The position numbers and the translations under genes were made by a program. This document shows positions 34,795-43,058 of a DNA stretch of 64,000 nucleotides, in pieces. Below the pieces are notes generated by a model. That model made no database searches and was not told where the DNA came from. It saw only the letters and a program-made list of their open reading frames with translations. Numbering within the stretch: the first letter of the stretch is position 1; each line of letters opens with the position of its first letter. The stretch covers positions 62,001-126,000 of the forward strand of contig CASFPE010000030.1 of assembly GCA_949296575.1 (NCBI GenBank), in the 5' to 3' direction. This stretch comes from an uncultured Bacteroides sp. GTDB lineage: Bacteria; Bacteroidota; Bacteroidia; Bacteroidales; Bacteroidaceae.

Positions 34795-36732
34795 ATGAAC
34801 AAAATTTTGAAAACAGGCATATCCATTCTTGCTTTTGCAATGGCAACCACGCCTTTGTCTGCCAACAACGAAGACATGCTTTTCTTCTGCGGTTTCCAAG
34901 ATACCGCCGAACGGGAAAAAGTATTGGTCTATGACTTGGACGGCCTCTCGCCTTCTGTCTTCATGGCACAATTAGGATTCAGCGCAGGCACTGGATGGAT
35001 TCTGACATTTTTAGACAGCAATACATCCACCAACTATTTTGCCGGTTCCACTTCCTCGTATTCACCGGCAGGACAAGCCAACGACTGGCTCATCACGAAA
35101 GACCCTATCCACATACCATCTGAAGGATACGTGCTGTACTGGAAATCACAAGCACTGGATTTAGAAAAAAGGGATGGCTTCAGCGTGTACATATCTACCA
35201 CAGGCAATAATCCGGAAAACTTCACCAATGAAGCCGTATTCCATATTGAAGAAGAAGAAAGCGGGGTTACGGGAAACACAGACAATGAATGGACAGAACA
35301 CCAACTGACTCTTGATGAATATGCCGGGCAAAGCATCTATGTCGCTTTCGTGAACGACAGCTACGACAAAAATATCCTCTGCTTGGACGACATCACCGTC
35401 ATGAAACGGCGCTATTTGACTTTGGAAAGCACATTATCCTCCTACACATTGGAAAACGAAGTACAAATAAGCGGCATAGTGACAGCAACAGAAAGCACGG
35501 TTCAATCATTCCGTGCATTCTACCAAGTGAATGAAGCGGAACCAGTGGAACAAGAATTCACAAACCTTTCCATCCATGCAGGAGAAAGCCATTCGTTCAC
35601 TTTCACGCAAAACGCCCATTTGGAAAACATGGGTGAATATGCCTCCATCCGCATGTGGGTAGAATATAACGAAACCACAGAGTCCATCACTGACTCCATC
35701 GCATTTCTGCCATTTGAACCAACACACAAAGTCGTTATTGAGGAGGGTACCGGGCAATGGTGCGGTTGGTGTCCGTTAGGCATCCTGACTTTCGACTACC
35801 TACAAGAAAAATACCCGGACAACCTTGTCCCGATAGCAGTACACAACAGGGATGAGATGGCTATCGATGAATATTGCTATGCCTTGGGATTCAGCCAATA
35901 CCCCACAGGACGCGTGAACCGCAATGCAACAACAGTGACCCCAACAACCGCAGATTACCTGTTTGAAGGACCTGGAAGCTTCCATGATGCATTTATAGCA
36001 GCCTTAAACTTGCTCCCCGAAGCGGACATACGCATCATCAATGTGGAAATGGATGCTGACAGCGTCGTGCATGTCTCCACAAACACACGTTTCTGCCTCA
36101 TTCCTCCAGCCAGCACATACCAGATTGCCTATGTCATCATATCCAACAACTATGTGGCGCAAGGAGGACAAGTCAATTATCTGGCAGATGCAACGATTGA
36201 GGAATATCCCACTTTCGGCGAATTTGCCAAAGGCGGGAAATACGGGCAAAAAGCAGTAGAAGGATACGCCTATGATGATGTGGCTTGCGGCATCTTCCCT
36301 TCATTCAGCGGAGCTGCCGGCATCTTCCCAGCCGAAATAGCAATTGATGAAACGTACCCACACAACTTTGACATCGATTTGAAACAATGCATCAACATCA
36401 ATCCGCAAGTCACATTGGCTGTAGCTGCCCTGCTTATTGATGGCAACGACGGCACTATTGTCAATGCAGACATGGCTCATTTTGGTGACATACCCGATGA
36501 AAATTCTATTGACAGGCAAAATGCCGGCAAAGACAATGTGTTCTTTGACGGCCAATCATTAATCCTTCCGGAATCTTGTTCCGATGTGCAAATCTATGCT
36601 GCTAATGGCACGTTGCTGTATGCAACCCGCCCCAATGGAAACATCATAGGAACCGGCCAACTGCCTAAAGGCATTTTCCTTTACCGTGTTGTCACACATA
36701 GCGGGATTATCACAGGGAAATTCAATAAATAA
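34795..36732 (+). CDS. Secreted adhesin-like / Omp28-like protein with CGWC site and T9SS-like tail
   Basis: The 645-residue protein has a signal peptide (MNKILKTGISILAFAMATTP plus LSA). Residues 25-205 resemble a choice-of-anchor or cleaved-adhesin beta-sandwich (NDWLITKDPIHIPSEGYVLY, EHQLTLDEYAGQSIYVAFVN). Residues 310-520 are an Omp28-like thioredoxin-fold domain. Its CGWC site at residues 323-326 lies in HKVVIEEGTGQWCGWCPLG, and FSQYPTGRVNRNA follows where thioredoxins have the cis-Pro. The C-terminus is T9SS-like (VQIYAANGTLLY, then LPKGIFLYRVV). It probably shares a transcript with the preceding gene. Confidence 0.8.
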   Translation: MNKILKTGISILAFAMATTPLSANNEDMLFFCGFQDTAEREKVLVYDLDGLSPSVFMAQLGFSAGTGWILTFLDSNTSTNYFAGSTSSYSPAGQANDWLITKDPIHIPSEGYVLYWKSQALDLEKRDGFSVYISTTGNNPENFTNEAVFHIEEEESGVTGNTDNEWTEHQLTLDEYAGQSIYVAFVNDSYDKNILCLDDITVMKRRYLTLESTLSSYTLENEVQISGIVTATESTVQSFRAFYQVNEAEPVEQEFTNLSIHAGESHSFTFTQNAHLENMGEYASIRMWVEYNETTESITDSIAFLPFEPTHKVVIEEGTGQWCGWCPLGILTFDYLQEKYPDNLVPIAVHNRDEMAIDEYCYALGFSQYPTGRVNRNATTVTPTTADYLFEGPGSFHDAFIAALNLLPEADIRIINVEMDADSVVHVSTNTRFCLIPPASTYQIAYVIISNNYVAQGGQVNYLADATIEEYPTFGEFAKGGKYGQKAVEGYAYDDVACGIFPSFSGAAGIFPAEIAIDETYPHNFDIDLKQCININPQVTLAVAALLIDGNDGTIVNADMAHFGDIPDENSIDRQNAGKDNVFFDGQSLILPESCSDVQIYAANGTLLYATRPNGNIIGTGQLPKGIFLYRVVTHSGIITGKFNK

Positions 36733-36782
36733 AACAAGCAACAAAATACAACAATAATATGTTTCACTAAAAATTTACGCTT

Positions 36783-38885
36783 ATGAAAAAGATTTTCTTA
36801 TTCTTATGTTTATGCATAGGCATCTTGCCGATAGCCAATGCACAAGACGAGTACACGGCAACGGCAGAATTGCCAAACACACATTTCGCCGCAAACGGCG
36901 ACAGGGAAAATATCGTTGTCCCGATGGACAATGTGCGTGCTGCCCTCGACGAGTTTACGTACAGCTATCTGTTCGAAGCCTATGCCACAATCGTTTTCTT
37001 CAATGAAGCCGGCGAAGAATTGAGCCTTGCTTCAAGCTCTCCATTGTCATCCCAAGGCATATCAGCCAACATTGACGCCGACGGGAATCTTTCCATCACG
37101 GTACGAACCAACGACCAACTGCCAGCCGCAATATATCATCTTGGGATAAAAGATGAATATGAATCGCTTGACTTGCGAGCCAATGGATACAACTTTACCA
37201 TTGAACTGTCGTTTGGCGAAGGAAGCGGAAGTGGAACATCGGAATATACGGCCAGTGCTGAACTGCCTGCCACGCATTTCCCGATGAGCAGTTCCACGCA
37301 AAGAATAATCATCCCGATGGACAATGTGAAGACAGCACTTGAAGCTGTTGAAGAAGGGCTGTACGATGAAATGTTCCCAGCCTACACCAATGTTTACTTC
37401 CTCAACGAAGCCGGCGAAGAATTGACTGTCCCCAACGCTTGGGGCGGCAATGGCCTTTCAGCCTACACTACAACCGACGGCCTTACGGTCAGCGTCCCTG
37501 CCGAAACGCAATTCGATGCAGAAGTATTCCACCTTGGGAAGCTAAACACCAGTACTTATGCGCATGAAGACCTGCGCGATGCTGGCTACAATTTCACCAT
37601 CCAACTGTCGGCAGGCGAAACTATGCCAGTCATCACTACGCAAAGCGATGCAGAAGAATCCATCATTGAACCCATCCTCGACCTTACTCCATTTGAAAAT
37701 GCCGCTGGCGACCGTTTTGATGAAATCTTTGTCTATGACACCGAATACGTATTGCTTGACGAGAATGGAGCAACATTGGAAGGCGTATCCGTATCCTACG
37801 GAAGATACGATGGCTTCTATTTGCTGATTGCCCCAAAAACATCCGTAGCCAAAGGTTATTATTATTTGGCCACGGTAAACGATGACGGCAGTTATACCAA
37901 TTGGCGCGATGAAGGACTCTCGCTCTACATTGTCTTGACAGTCGATGCCCCGCTGTTGTCTGAATACGAAGCCGAGCCTATTGTCATCGACGACTATGAC
38001 GTATATTCTCCTCAGACCATCGACGGATATGCTGAAAGTTTGATTAGCTTGTTGGGCGAGAACCTGTTCAGTAACACGTTTGCTTCCGGACAAACCTACA
38101 AATTCCGCTTGGCTGAATCTGGAGAAATAATAGAAGGCGTATCGCTGAACTTGCGCACTGACACAAATGATGAATACTATTTTGAAATACTCATATCTTC
38201 TGAAAGCGTTTCTGTTGACAATCAAAGGGTGCAACTGACCGGATTCGATTGGAATATTGGCGATGAAGGCGCAGCTGTCGACTTGGATATCGACATATTC
38301 CTTAACCTGACTATCGCCGCACGCGAAGTGGTGACCGGCACACTGCCTGCAACACATCTTCAATACACCGGCGAAAGTGCCACAGGCACCATTTCTTTGG
38401 CCGATTTGAAAACAGAATGGGACAGCCAAAACCCGTCCTATTTCACAGAGGCTTTTGTAGATGGAAACATTTATGGACTGTATGATGCCGAATACAACAT
38501 GCCGAATGTGGAAATGCTCTATTCGGCAGAAAAGAACGTTTTGGAAGTAACATGCTTCGACAACACGGTAGCAGAAAACACATATTACCTGATGAACCTC
38601 ATGACGTATGCAACTTTGGCCAGCATGGGATACGACGTAAGCATCGTATTCTCAGTAGAAGATGCCACAAGCATTGATGATACATCAGACAACGCATTGC
38701 ACGTCATTGGCAACGATGGCAAAATCACCATCGAAACATCATCTCCTGCCATTGTTTACATCTATAACCTGTCTGGGCAACAAGTAACAGCTGCCAACAT
38801 CGACAATGCAGCTGCCGTCCAGCTTCCGGCAGGCATCTATTTAGTTCGCGTAAATGAAGAAGTTTGCAAGGCCATTGTTAAATAA
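36783..38885 (+). CDS. Secreted repeat-domain protein with T9SS sorting domain
   Basis: The 700-residue protein has a signal peptide (MKKIFLFLCLCIGILPIANA). The rest is built from about five copies of a 115-135-residue beta-rich domain. Copies 1 and 2 are most alike (EYTATAELPNTHF / EYTASAELPATHF, then NIVVPMDNVRAAL / IIIPMDNVKTAL, then ATIVFFNEAGEELS / TNVYFLNEAGEELT). A later copy begins GTLPATHLQYTGESATGTIS. The C-terminal 70 residues are a T9SS type A sorting domain (IVYIYNLSGQQVTAANIDNA, LPAGIYLVRVN). I do not recognise a named family. It is the last gene before a very strong terminator. Confidence 0.78.
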   Translation: MKKIFLFLCLCIGILPIANAQDEYTATAELPNTHFAANGDRENIVVPMDNVRAALDEFTYSYLFEAYATIVFFNEAGEELSLASSSPLSSQGISANIDADGNLSITVRTNDQLPAAIYHLGIKDEYESLDLRANGYNFTIELSFGEGSGSGTSEYTASAELPATHFPMSSSTQRIIIPMDNVKTALEAVEEGLYDEMFPAYTNVYFLNEAGEELTVPNAWGGNGLSAYTTTDGLTVSVPAETQFDAEVFHLGKLNTSTYAHEDLRDAGYNFTIQLSAGETMPVITTQSDAEESIIEPILDLTPFENAAGDRFDEIFVYDTEYVLLDENGATLEGVSVSYGRYDGFYLLIAPKTSVAKGYYYLATVNDDGSYTNWRDEGLSLYIVLTVDAPLLSEYEAEPIVIDDYDVYSPQTIDGYAESLISLLGENLFSNTFASGQTYKFRLAESGEIIEGVSLNLRTDTNDEYYFEILISSESVSVDNQRVQLTGFDWNIGDEGAAVDLDIDIFLNLTIAAREVVTGTLPATHLQYTGESATGTISLADLKTEWDSQNPSYFTEAFVDGNIYGLYDAEYNMPNVEMLYSAEKNVLEVTCFDNTVAENTYYLMNLMTYATLASMGYDVSIVFSVEDATSIDDTSDNALHVIGNDGKITIETSSPAIVYIYNLSGQQVTAANIDNAAAVQLPAGIYLVRVNEEVCKAIVK

Positions 38886-38894
38886 CTATTCAGC

Positions 38895-38941
38895 ATGAAA
38901 AGATAAAAGCGGCCTTTTTGGGGCCGCTTTTATCTTTTCAT
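38895..38941 (+). terminator. Strong terminator after the secreted-protein cluster
   Basis: A perfect 20-bp stem (atgaaaagataaaagcggcc and complement) surrounds a 7-base loop of tttttgg. It begins 10 bases after the stop codon at 38885. Confidence 0.88.
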
Positions 38942-38957
38942 ACCATCAAACAAAAAA

Positions 38958-38980
38958 AGGCCCGGCCGCATGCCGAACCT
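38958..38980 (-). terminator. Terminator for the minus-strand winged-helix gene
   Basis: On the minus strand AGGTTCGGC pairs with GCCGGGCCT (two G-U pairs) around a 5-base loop, followed by T7 (38952-38958). It lies about 100 bases past the stop codon at 39078. The sequence before the stem (CTTTTTAAGGTTGG) resembles the leader at 39935-40002. Confidence 0.7.
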
Positions 38981-39077
38981 TTCATTTCCACCAACCTTAA
39001 AAAGATTGTTTCAATGCCAAAAGATGTACGGGACCCCCGCTTGCATCTCCATGAATGACCCAGTATAAAATAAATAC

Positions 39078-39278
39078 TTAGTTCAACTTAACGAACAATT
39101 CGCCTTCTACTTCAGAAGTAGAGACCTTGTCCTCTCTCAGCAACCAACCTAAGCCCAAGAAAAAATCTTTGTCAACCAGCTTTGTTGCCTTTTTGATTTG
39201 CTTATGGGTCAAACCCTCAGTACCATTCAATGCATTCCAAATTTGTCCTGCAATAATGCCTGCTTTTTCTTTCAACAT
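39078..39278 (-). CDS. Small winged-helix DNA-binding-like protein (DUF2582 type)
   Basis: The ATG at 39278 gives 66 residues (a TTG two codons upstream is possible). The whole protein is a winged helix: LKEKAGIIAGQIWNALNG, LTHKQIKKATKLVDKDFFLG, then the wing VSTSEVEGELFVKLN. It matches the short winged-helix family formerly called DUF2582, common in Bacteroidota. It may bind nucleic acid, but no target is known. The gene has a perfect -7 box 76 bases upstream and a T7 hairpin terminator downstream. Confidence 0.85.
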   Translation of the reverse strand: MLKEKAGIIAGQIWNALNGTEGLTHKQIKKATKLVDKDFFLGLGWLLREDKVSTSEVEGELFVKLN

Positions 39279-39353
39279 TTTCAAATTGCTTTTAATTAAA
39301 CGTAATCTGCATCCTTTTTTTCTTCAGGATGTTTGTGTTTCTTTAATTCGCTG

Positions 39354-39361
39354 CAAAGATA
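39354..39361 (-). promoter_or_regulatory. Predicted promoter of the winged-helix gene
   Basis: The minus strand reads TATCTTTG, a perfect -7 box. It implies a 5' leader of roughly 70 bases, which contains a short hairpin (catcc/ggatg). Confidence 0.6.
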
Positions 39362-39433
39362 TGCCTTTTTTATTACAAAAAAGTTTCTTTGTCCTCATTT
39401 TTAAACAAAGGTGTCAGCAATTCACGTTTTTTA

Positions 39434-39901
39434 TCATTCTTTATCCTTGCTTTCAAGGTAATTCGTCCATATCCGAGCTGCTTCTTCAATAATTTTAGGG
39501 CAAGGGCGCTTCTTGTAGTATTGAGCAGTCCGTTCCTCAGGCACAGGCACAACCGGCGTTCCGCTCGCCAATCCCAACAATTCACTGCAAACCACAGAAC
39601 CCATCCGTTTCTTAAACTCGGCAGCCAATTCTTGCACTAATGCATAATTGGCTAATTTTGCTTGACGGCTGCCATCCACACTGCCTTTTTCCAATCCTGC
39701 CAACATAAAGATGCCGCATGCCGCGCCACATGTCATCCGCATACGGCCAATGCCTCCGCCAAAAGAAGCCGACATGCGCAATGCCTGCTCCTGTGTAAAA
39801 CCATACATGTCGGCAAATGCCGCCACCACTGATTGCGAACAGTTGTATCCGTTCCTAAACAATTCAACAGCTTTTTGTATTCTACTTTCGTCAATTTCCA
39901 T
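39434..39901 (-). CDS. C_GCAxxG_C_C family protein
   Basis: The ATG at 39901 gives 155 residues. The conserved residues of this redox- or metal-linked family are all visible: NGYNCSQSVVAAF near residue 20, SFGGGIGRMRMTCGAACGIF near residue 50, VCSELLG near 105 and a final KRPCPKIIEEAARIW. The cysteines probably bind a metal or cluster, but no activity is established. A TTG three codons upstream is also open. The gene begins 34 bases after an intrinsic terminator on its own strand (see 39935-40016), so its expression may depend on read-through. Confidence 0.88.
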   Translation of the reverse strand: MEIDESRIQKAVELFRNGYNCSQSVVAAFADMYGFTQEQALRMSASFGGGIGRMRMTCGAACGIFMLAGLEKGSVDGSRQAKLANYALVQELAAEFKKRMGSVVCSELLGLASGTPVVPVPEERTAQYYKKRPCPKIIEEAARIWTNYLESKDKE

Positions 39902-39934
39902 TTCATCCAATATTTAATGATGCCGCCAAAGCGC

Positions 39935-40016
39935 AAAAAAAAAGGCTACCCATCACGGGCAACCAATCTTTCGTTAACCTTAAATCTAATACTATGAAAA
40001 ACACGTTGCAAACGTA
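39935..40016 (-). ncRNA. Short leader RNA with intrinsic terminator (possible attenuator)
   Basis: The minus strand carries a perfect -7 box TACGTTTG at 40009-40016, with a TTG 20 bases farther upstream (40037-40039). About 40 bases later comes a hairpin (39944-39964, GGTTGCCC with GGGTAGCC, two G-U pairs) followed by T9. The resulting RNA of about 65 bases would end 34 bases before the start codon of the C_GCAxxG_C_C gene. It contains TTAGATTTAAGGTTAACG, a sequence I recall as recurrent in Bacteroides leaders (memory, not checked). Confidence 0.45.
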
Positions 40017-40080
40017 GCAATTTACGCGCACATATGCAAGAAAAACAAACAAAAAAGGCAACACTCAACATTATTTAACC

Positions 40081-40113
40081 AATATGCTGACAATTATACA
40101 ATATCAGCATATT
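40081..40113. repeat. AT-rich hairpin after the Nramp gene
   Basis: The arms aatatgctga and tcagcatatt pair over a 13-base loop, 40 bases past the Nramp stop codon. There is no T-run; it may be a weak terminator or 3' stabilising hairpin. Confidence 0.5.
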
Positions 40114-40152
40114 TCTTATGACAGCCCTCTCTACACGCAGCCATGCACCTTA

Positions 40153-41406
40153 TCAAGAAAACAGCAGCATCACATTCAACACAGACACGATACCGGCTAT
40201 TGCAAACAATATGAACTTGCTCCACTTGCTGTTGGCATACTGCCCCATCACTTTCCGCGATGAAGTGAGCGACACTTGCAAAAAAACAGTGAACGGCAAC
40301 TGAATGCTAAGCACCATCTGCGATACCAACAAGCCTTTGAAAGGATTATCAATAAAAAAAATTGCCAACAATGCCAAGCCCAAGGAAAGAACAACGCCTA
40401 CACGCGAATGCACATCCTTAATATGGTAAGGTTCGCCAAAAATACCGGCAAAAATAGAACCGGCAGCCATCCCGCTGGTTATGGTGGACGACACACCGGC
40501 CATCAGCAAGGCCAAAGCAAAAATAACAGCGGCATTATTGCCCAACAAAGGTTCAAGCAACGATTTTGCCTGTTGCAATTCTTCTACAGGAAGACCTTTT
40601 TTAAAGAATGTTGCTGCCGCCAGCAGAATCATGGCACTATTGATGGCCCATCCTACAAACATCGAGAACAGAGTATCGTAAAACTCATACTTCAACAATT
40701 TCTTTATCGAAGAAGGGCTTTTTTTATTGTATTCATGGCTTTGGACAACTTCTGAATGAAGAAACAAGTTGTGGGGCATCACTACGGCGCCCAATATGCT
40801 CATCACCACCAACAAGCTCCCTTCAGGAAGGCTTGGCACAACCCATGAACGGGCAGCCATTCCCCACTCCACATCCACCAGAAACAGTTCATACAGAAAC
40901 GACAAACCTATGACAGAAACAAAGGCAATGATGGAACGCTCAATCCGTTTATACGTATTGGTAAGAAGCAGGATAAGGACAGAAACGGCAGTCAATACCG
41001 CCCCGGCACGCATCGGAATGCCGAACAACATCTCCAAAGCAATGGCGCCTCCCAATATTTCCGCCAAAGAAGTCGACACAGATGCCATGACGGCTGTTGC
41101 CAAAACCGGGCGCGAAATCCATTTAGGAGCATAACGCGTGGCCGCTTCCGAAAGGCAAAGCCCTGTGACAATCCCTAAGTGAGCCACATTATGTTGAAGG
41201 ATTATCAACATGACGGTACTTAAAGTCACCACCCACAACAAAGCATAACCAAACTCTGAACCAGCCGCAAAGTTGGATGCCCAATTGCCGGGGTCAATAA
41301 ACCCCACGGTCACCAACAAACCCGGGCCGATGTATTTAAAGAAATCAAGGCCGCCCAAATAACGCTTGTGCTGCTTGTTTTTTAACTCCCTCAACAAATT
41401 GTACAT
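40153..41406 (-). CDS. Nramp family divalent metal transporter
   Basis: This 417-residue inner-membrane protein imports Mn2+ or Fe2+ with protons. About eleven membrane helices are visible. The metal-binding motif of helix 1 is GFIDPGNWASNFAAGS (DPGN) and that of helix 6 is GAVVMPHNLFLHS (MPHN). Both are intact, and the helix 6 methionine favours transition metals over Mg2+. The length fits bacterial MntH. The gene has a perfect -7 box TATTTTTG 24 bases upstream. It is divergent from the GH28 gene. Confidence 0.94.
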   Translation of the reverse strand: MYNLLRELKNKQHKRYLGGLDFFKYIGPGLLVTVGFIDPGNWASNFAAGSEFGYALLWVVTLSTVMLIILQHNVAHLGIVTGLCLSEAATRYAPKWISRPVLATAVMASVSTSLAEILGGAIALEMLFGIPMRAGAVLTAVSVLILLLTNTYKRIERSIIAFVSVIGLSFLYELFLVDVEWGMAARSWVVPSLPEGSLLVVMSILGAVVMPHNLFLHSEVVQSHEYNKKSPSSIKKLLKYEFYDTLFSMFVGWAINSAMILLAAATFFKKGLPVEELQQAKSLLEPLLGNNAAVIFALALLMAGVSSTITSGMAAGSIFAGIFGEPYHIKDVHSRVGVVLSLGLALLAIFFIDNPFKGLLVSQMVLSIQLPFTVFLQVSLTSSRKVMGQYANSKWSKFILFAIAGIVSVLNVMLLFS

Positions 41407-41429
41407 CCTTGCCTCGTTTTAAATGCATC

Positions 41430-41437
41430 CAAAAATA
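41430..41437 (-). promoter_or_regulatory. Predicted promoter of the Nramp gene
   Basis: The minus strand reads TATTTTTG, a perfect TAnnTTTG match. I saw no clear MntR- or Fur-like palindrome next to it. Confidence 0.55.
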
Positions 41438-41520
41438 CAAAAAGGGGAAACAAAACCAATGCAACACACAAAAAAACTTCGGACACAAAAGAAAAATTAC
41501 CCACAAATTGTGACGCATGG

Positions 41521-41552
41521 TTTGCTTTTTTGCACAAAAAACATTTAATTTG
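41521..41552 (+). promoter_or_regulatory. Predicted promoter of the GH28 gene
   Basis: TTTG at 41521-41524, 20 bases, then TTAATTTG (one mismatch to TAnnTTTG) lie 29 bases upstream of the start codon. Confidence 0.45.
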
Positions 41553-41581
41553 GGCAATTATTGAGTTAAACCTATCTTAGT

Positions 41582-42982
41582 ATGAAAACAAAAAGATTCA
41601 TCCCATTCCTGCTGGCTACAGCCCTCATCGGGCTAACATCTCCATGCAAAGCCATGGACGACGATGCCCGCATTGCCAAACGCGATTCCATCTTGTCGCA
41701 AATCACCGGCGCCATCATCCCCCAAGAAGAATTAACCATCACTAAATTCGGAGCCAAAGGCGACGGGAAAAAAGACTGCAAGCCTGCTTTCGACAAAGCC
41801 ATGGCACGCGCCCAAAAACGAGGGGGCGCACGAATCATTGTCCCCGCAGGTGAATACTTGCTCAACGGCCCTATCCATTTCGTCAGCAATGTATGCTTAG
41901 AAATACAAGAAGGTGCCACATTGAAATTCTCGCCGGAACCGGATTATTACCTGCCTGCCGTGAAAACAAGCTGGGAAGGAACCTTCCTGCAAAACTACTC
42001 TCCTTTCATCTACGGCTACCAACTTGAGAATGTTTCCATCATCGGGAAAGGCACCATCGACGGCAATGCCGGAGAAACGTTCTCCACTTGGAGGAAAGAC
42101 CAAAGGAAAGATCTCCAAGCAAGCCGCGACATGAACCACCAAGAAACTCCCATCGAAGAACGCAACTTCGGCAAAGGACACTGGTTGCGGCCTCAGCTTG
42201 TCCAATTCTTCGATTGCAAAAACATCACCATCGAAGGCGTGTTCATCACCAACTCGCCTTTCTGGTGCATCCATCTCTTAATGTCCGAGAATATCATCTG
42301 CCGCAACATCCGTTACGATGCCAAATTAGTCAACAACGACGGCATCGACCCGGAATACACCCGCAACTTGCTGATTGAAGGCATCGAGTTCAACAACGGC
42401 GACGACAATGTGGCCATCAAGTGCGGGCGCGACAACGACGGTTGGCGCACAGCACGCCCATCGGAAAACATCATCATCCGCAACTGCAAGTTCAAAGGGC
42501 TTCATGCCGTGGTCATCGGCAGCGAAATGTCGGCAGGCGTACAGAATGTATTCGTAGAGAACTGCACCTATGGCGGCTACTGCAAGCGGGGCATCTACAT
42601 CAAGACTAATCCCGACCGTGGAGGATTTGTACGCAACATTTATGTGAACAACTGCGAATTCGATGAAGTGGAAGATTTATTTTACGTCACTTCCATGTAT
42701 GCAGGCGAAGGCATGGACAACAACCATTTCACGCAAGTGCATGACATCCATGTGAAAGACTTGAAGTGCCGTAATGCCAAGGTTGCTGCCATTGTTTTGC
42801 AAGGCACCGAAGCGCTGCCTATCCGCAATGTCAGCTTTGAAAACGTGAATGTGGACAAAGCAGGCATCGGGCTGAGCTTCTCAAACACGGAATTCATCCA
42901 ATTGAAAAACTGCAACCTCGGAGGATACGTAGGAACGCCTCCCTCCACTGCCAGTGCCAAAGACAACATCTTTGCAAAGTGA
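41582..42982 (+). CDS. Glycoside hydrolase family 28 (polygalacturonase-like) protein
   Basis: The 466-residue protein has a signal peptide (MKTKRFIPFLLATALIGLTS, cleaved near CKA) and acts in the periplasm or at the surface. A right-handed beta-helix follows, starting at the pectinase-type KFGAKGDGKKDCKPAFDKAM. The GH28 active-site motifs are present: NNDGIDPEY, then NNGDDNVAIKCG, then GLHAVVIGSEMSAGV and the RGIYIKTN strand. It probably hydrolyses galacturonic-acid-containing or related glycans. No SusC/SusD pair lies nearby, so it is not in a classical utilisation locus. It has no T9SS tail, unlike the secreted proteins upstream. Confidence 0.93.
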   Translation: MKTKRFIPFLLATALIGLTSPCKAMDDDARIAKRDSILSQITGAIIPQEELTITKFGAKGDGKKDCKPAFDKAMARAQKRGGARIIVPAGEYLLNGPIHFVSNVCLEIQEGATLKFSPEPDYYLPAVKTSWEGTFLQNYSPFIYGYQLENVSIIGKGTIDGNAGETFSTWRKDQRKDLQASRDMNHQETPIEERNFGKGHWLRPQLVQFFDCKNITIEGVFITNSPFWCIHLLMSENIICRNIRYDAKLVNNDGIDPEYTRNLLIEGIEFNNGDDNVAIKCGRDNDGWRTARPSENIIIRNCKFKGLHAVVIGSEMSAGVQNVFVENCTYGGYCKRGIYIKTNPDRGGFVRNIYVNNCEFDEVEDLFYVTSMYAGEGMDNNHFTQVHDIHVKDLKCRNAKVAAIVLQGTEALPIRNVSFENVNVDKAGIGLSFSNTEFIQLKNCNLGGYVGTPPSTASAKDNIFAK

Positions 42983-43005
42983 ACGGCTATTGCTCCATAA
43001 AAGCA

Positions 43006-43035
43006 AGTGAGGCACGCCTTCCGGCGTGCCTCACT
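43006..43035. terminator. Bidirectional terminator between the GH28 gene and glgP
   Basis: A perfect 13-bp stem (agtgaggcacgcc and complement) surrounds a ttcc tetraloop. It lies 24 bases after either convergent stop codon. Confidence 0.8.
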
Positions 43036-43058
43036 CTTATACAAACGCACAATGGCCA

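Noticed and set aside
41407..41581. Metal-regulator operator next to the Nramp gene
   Set aside because: I looked for an MntR- or Fur-type palindrome and saw none that stood out from the AT-rich background.
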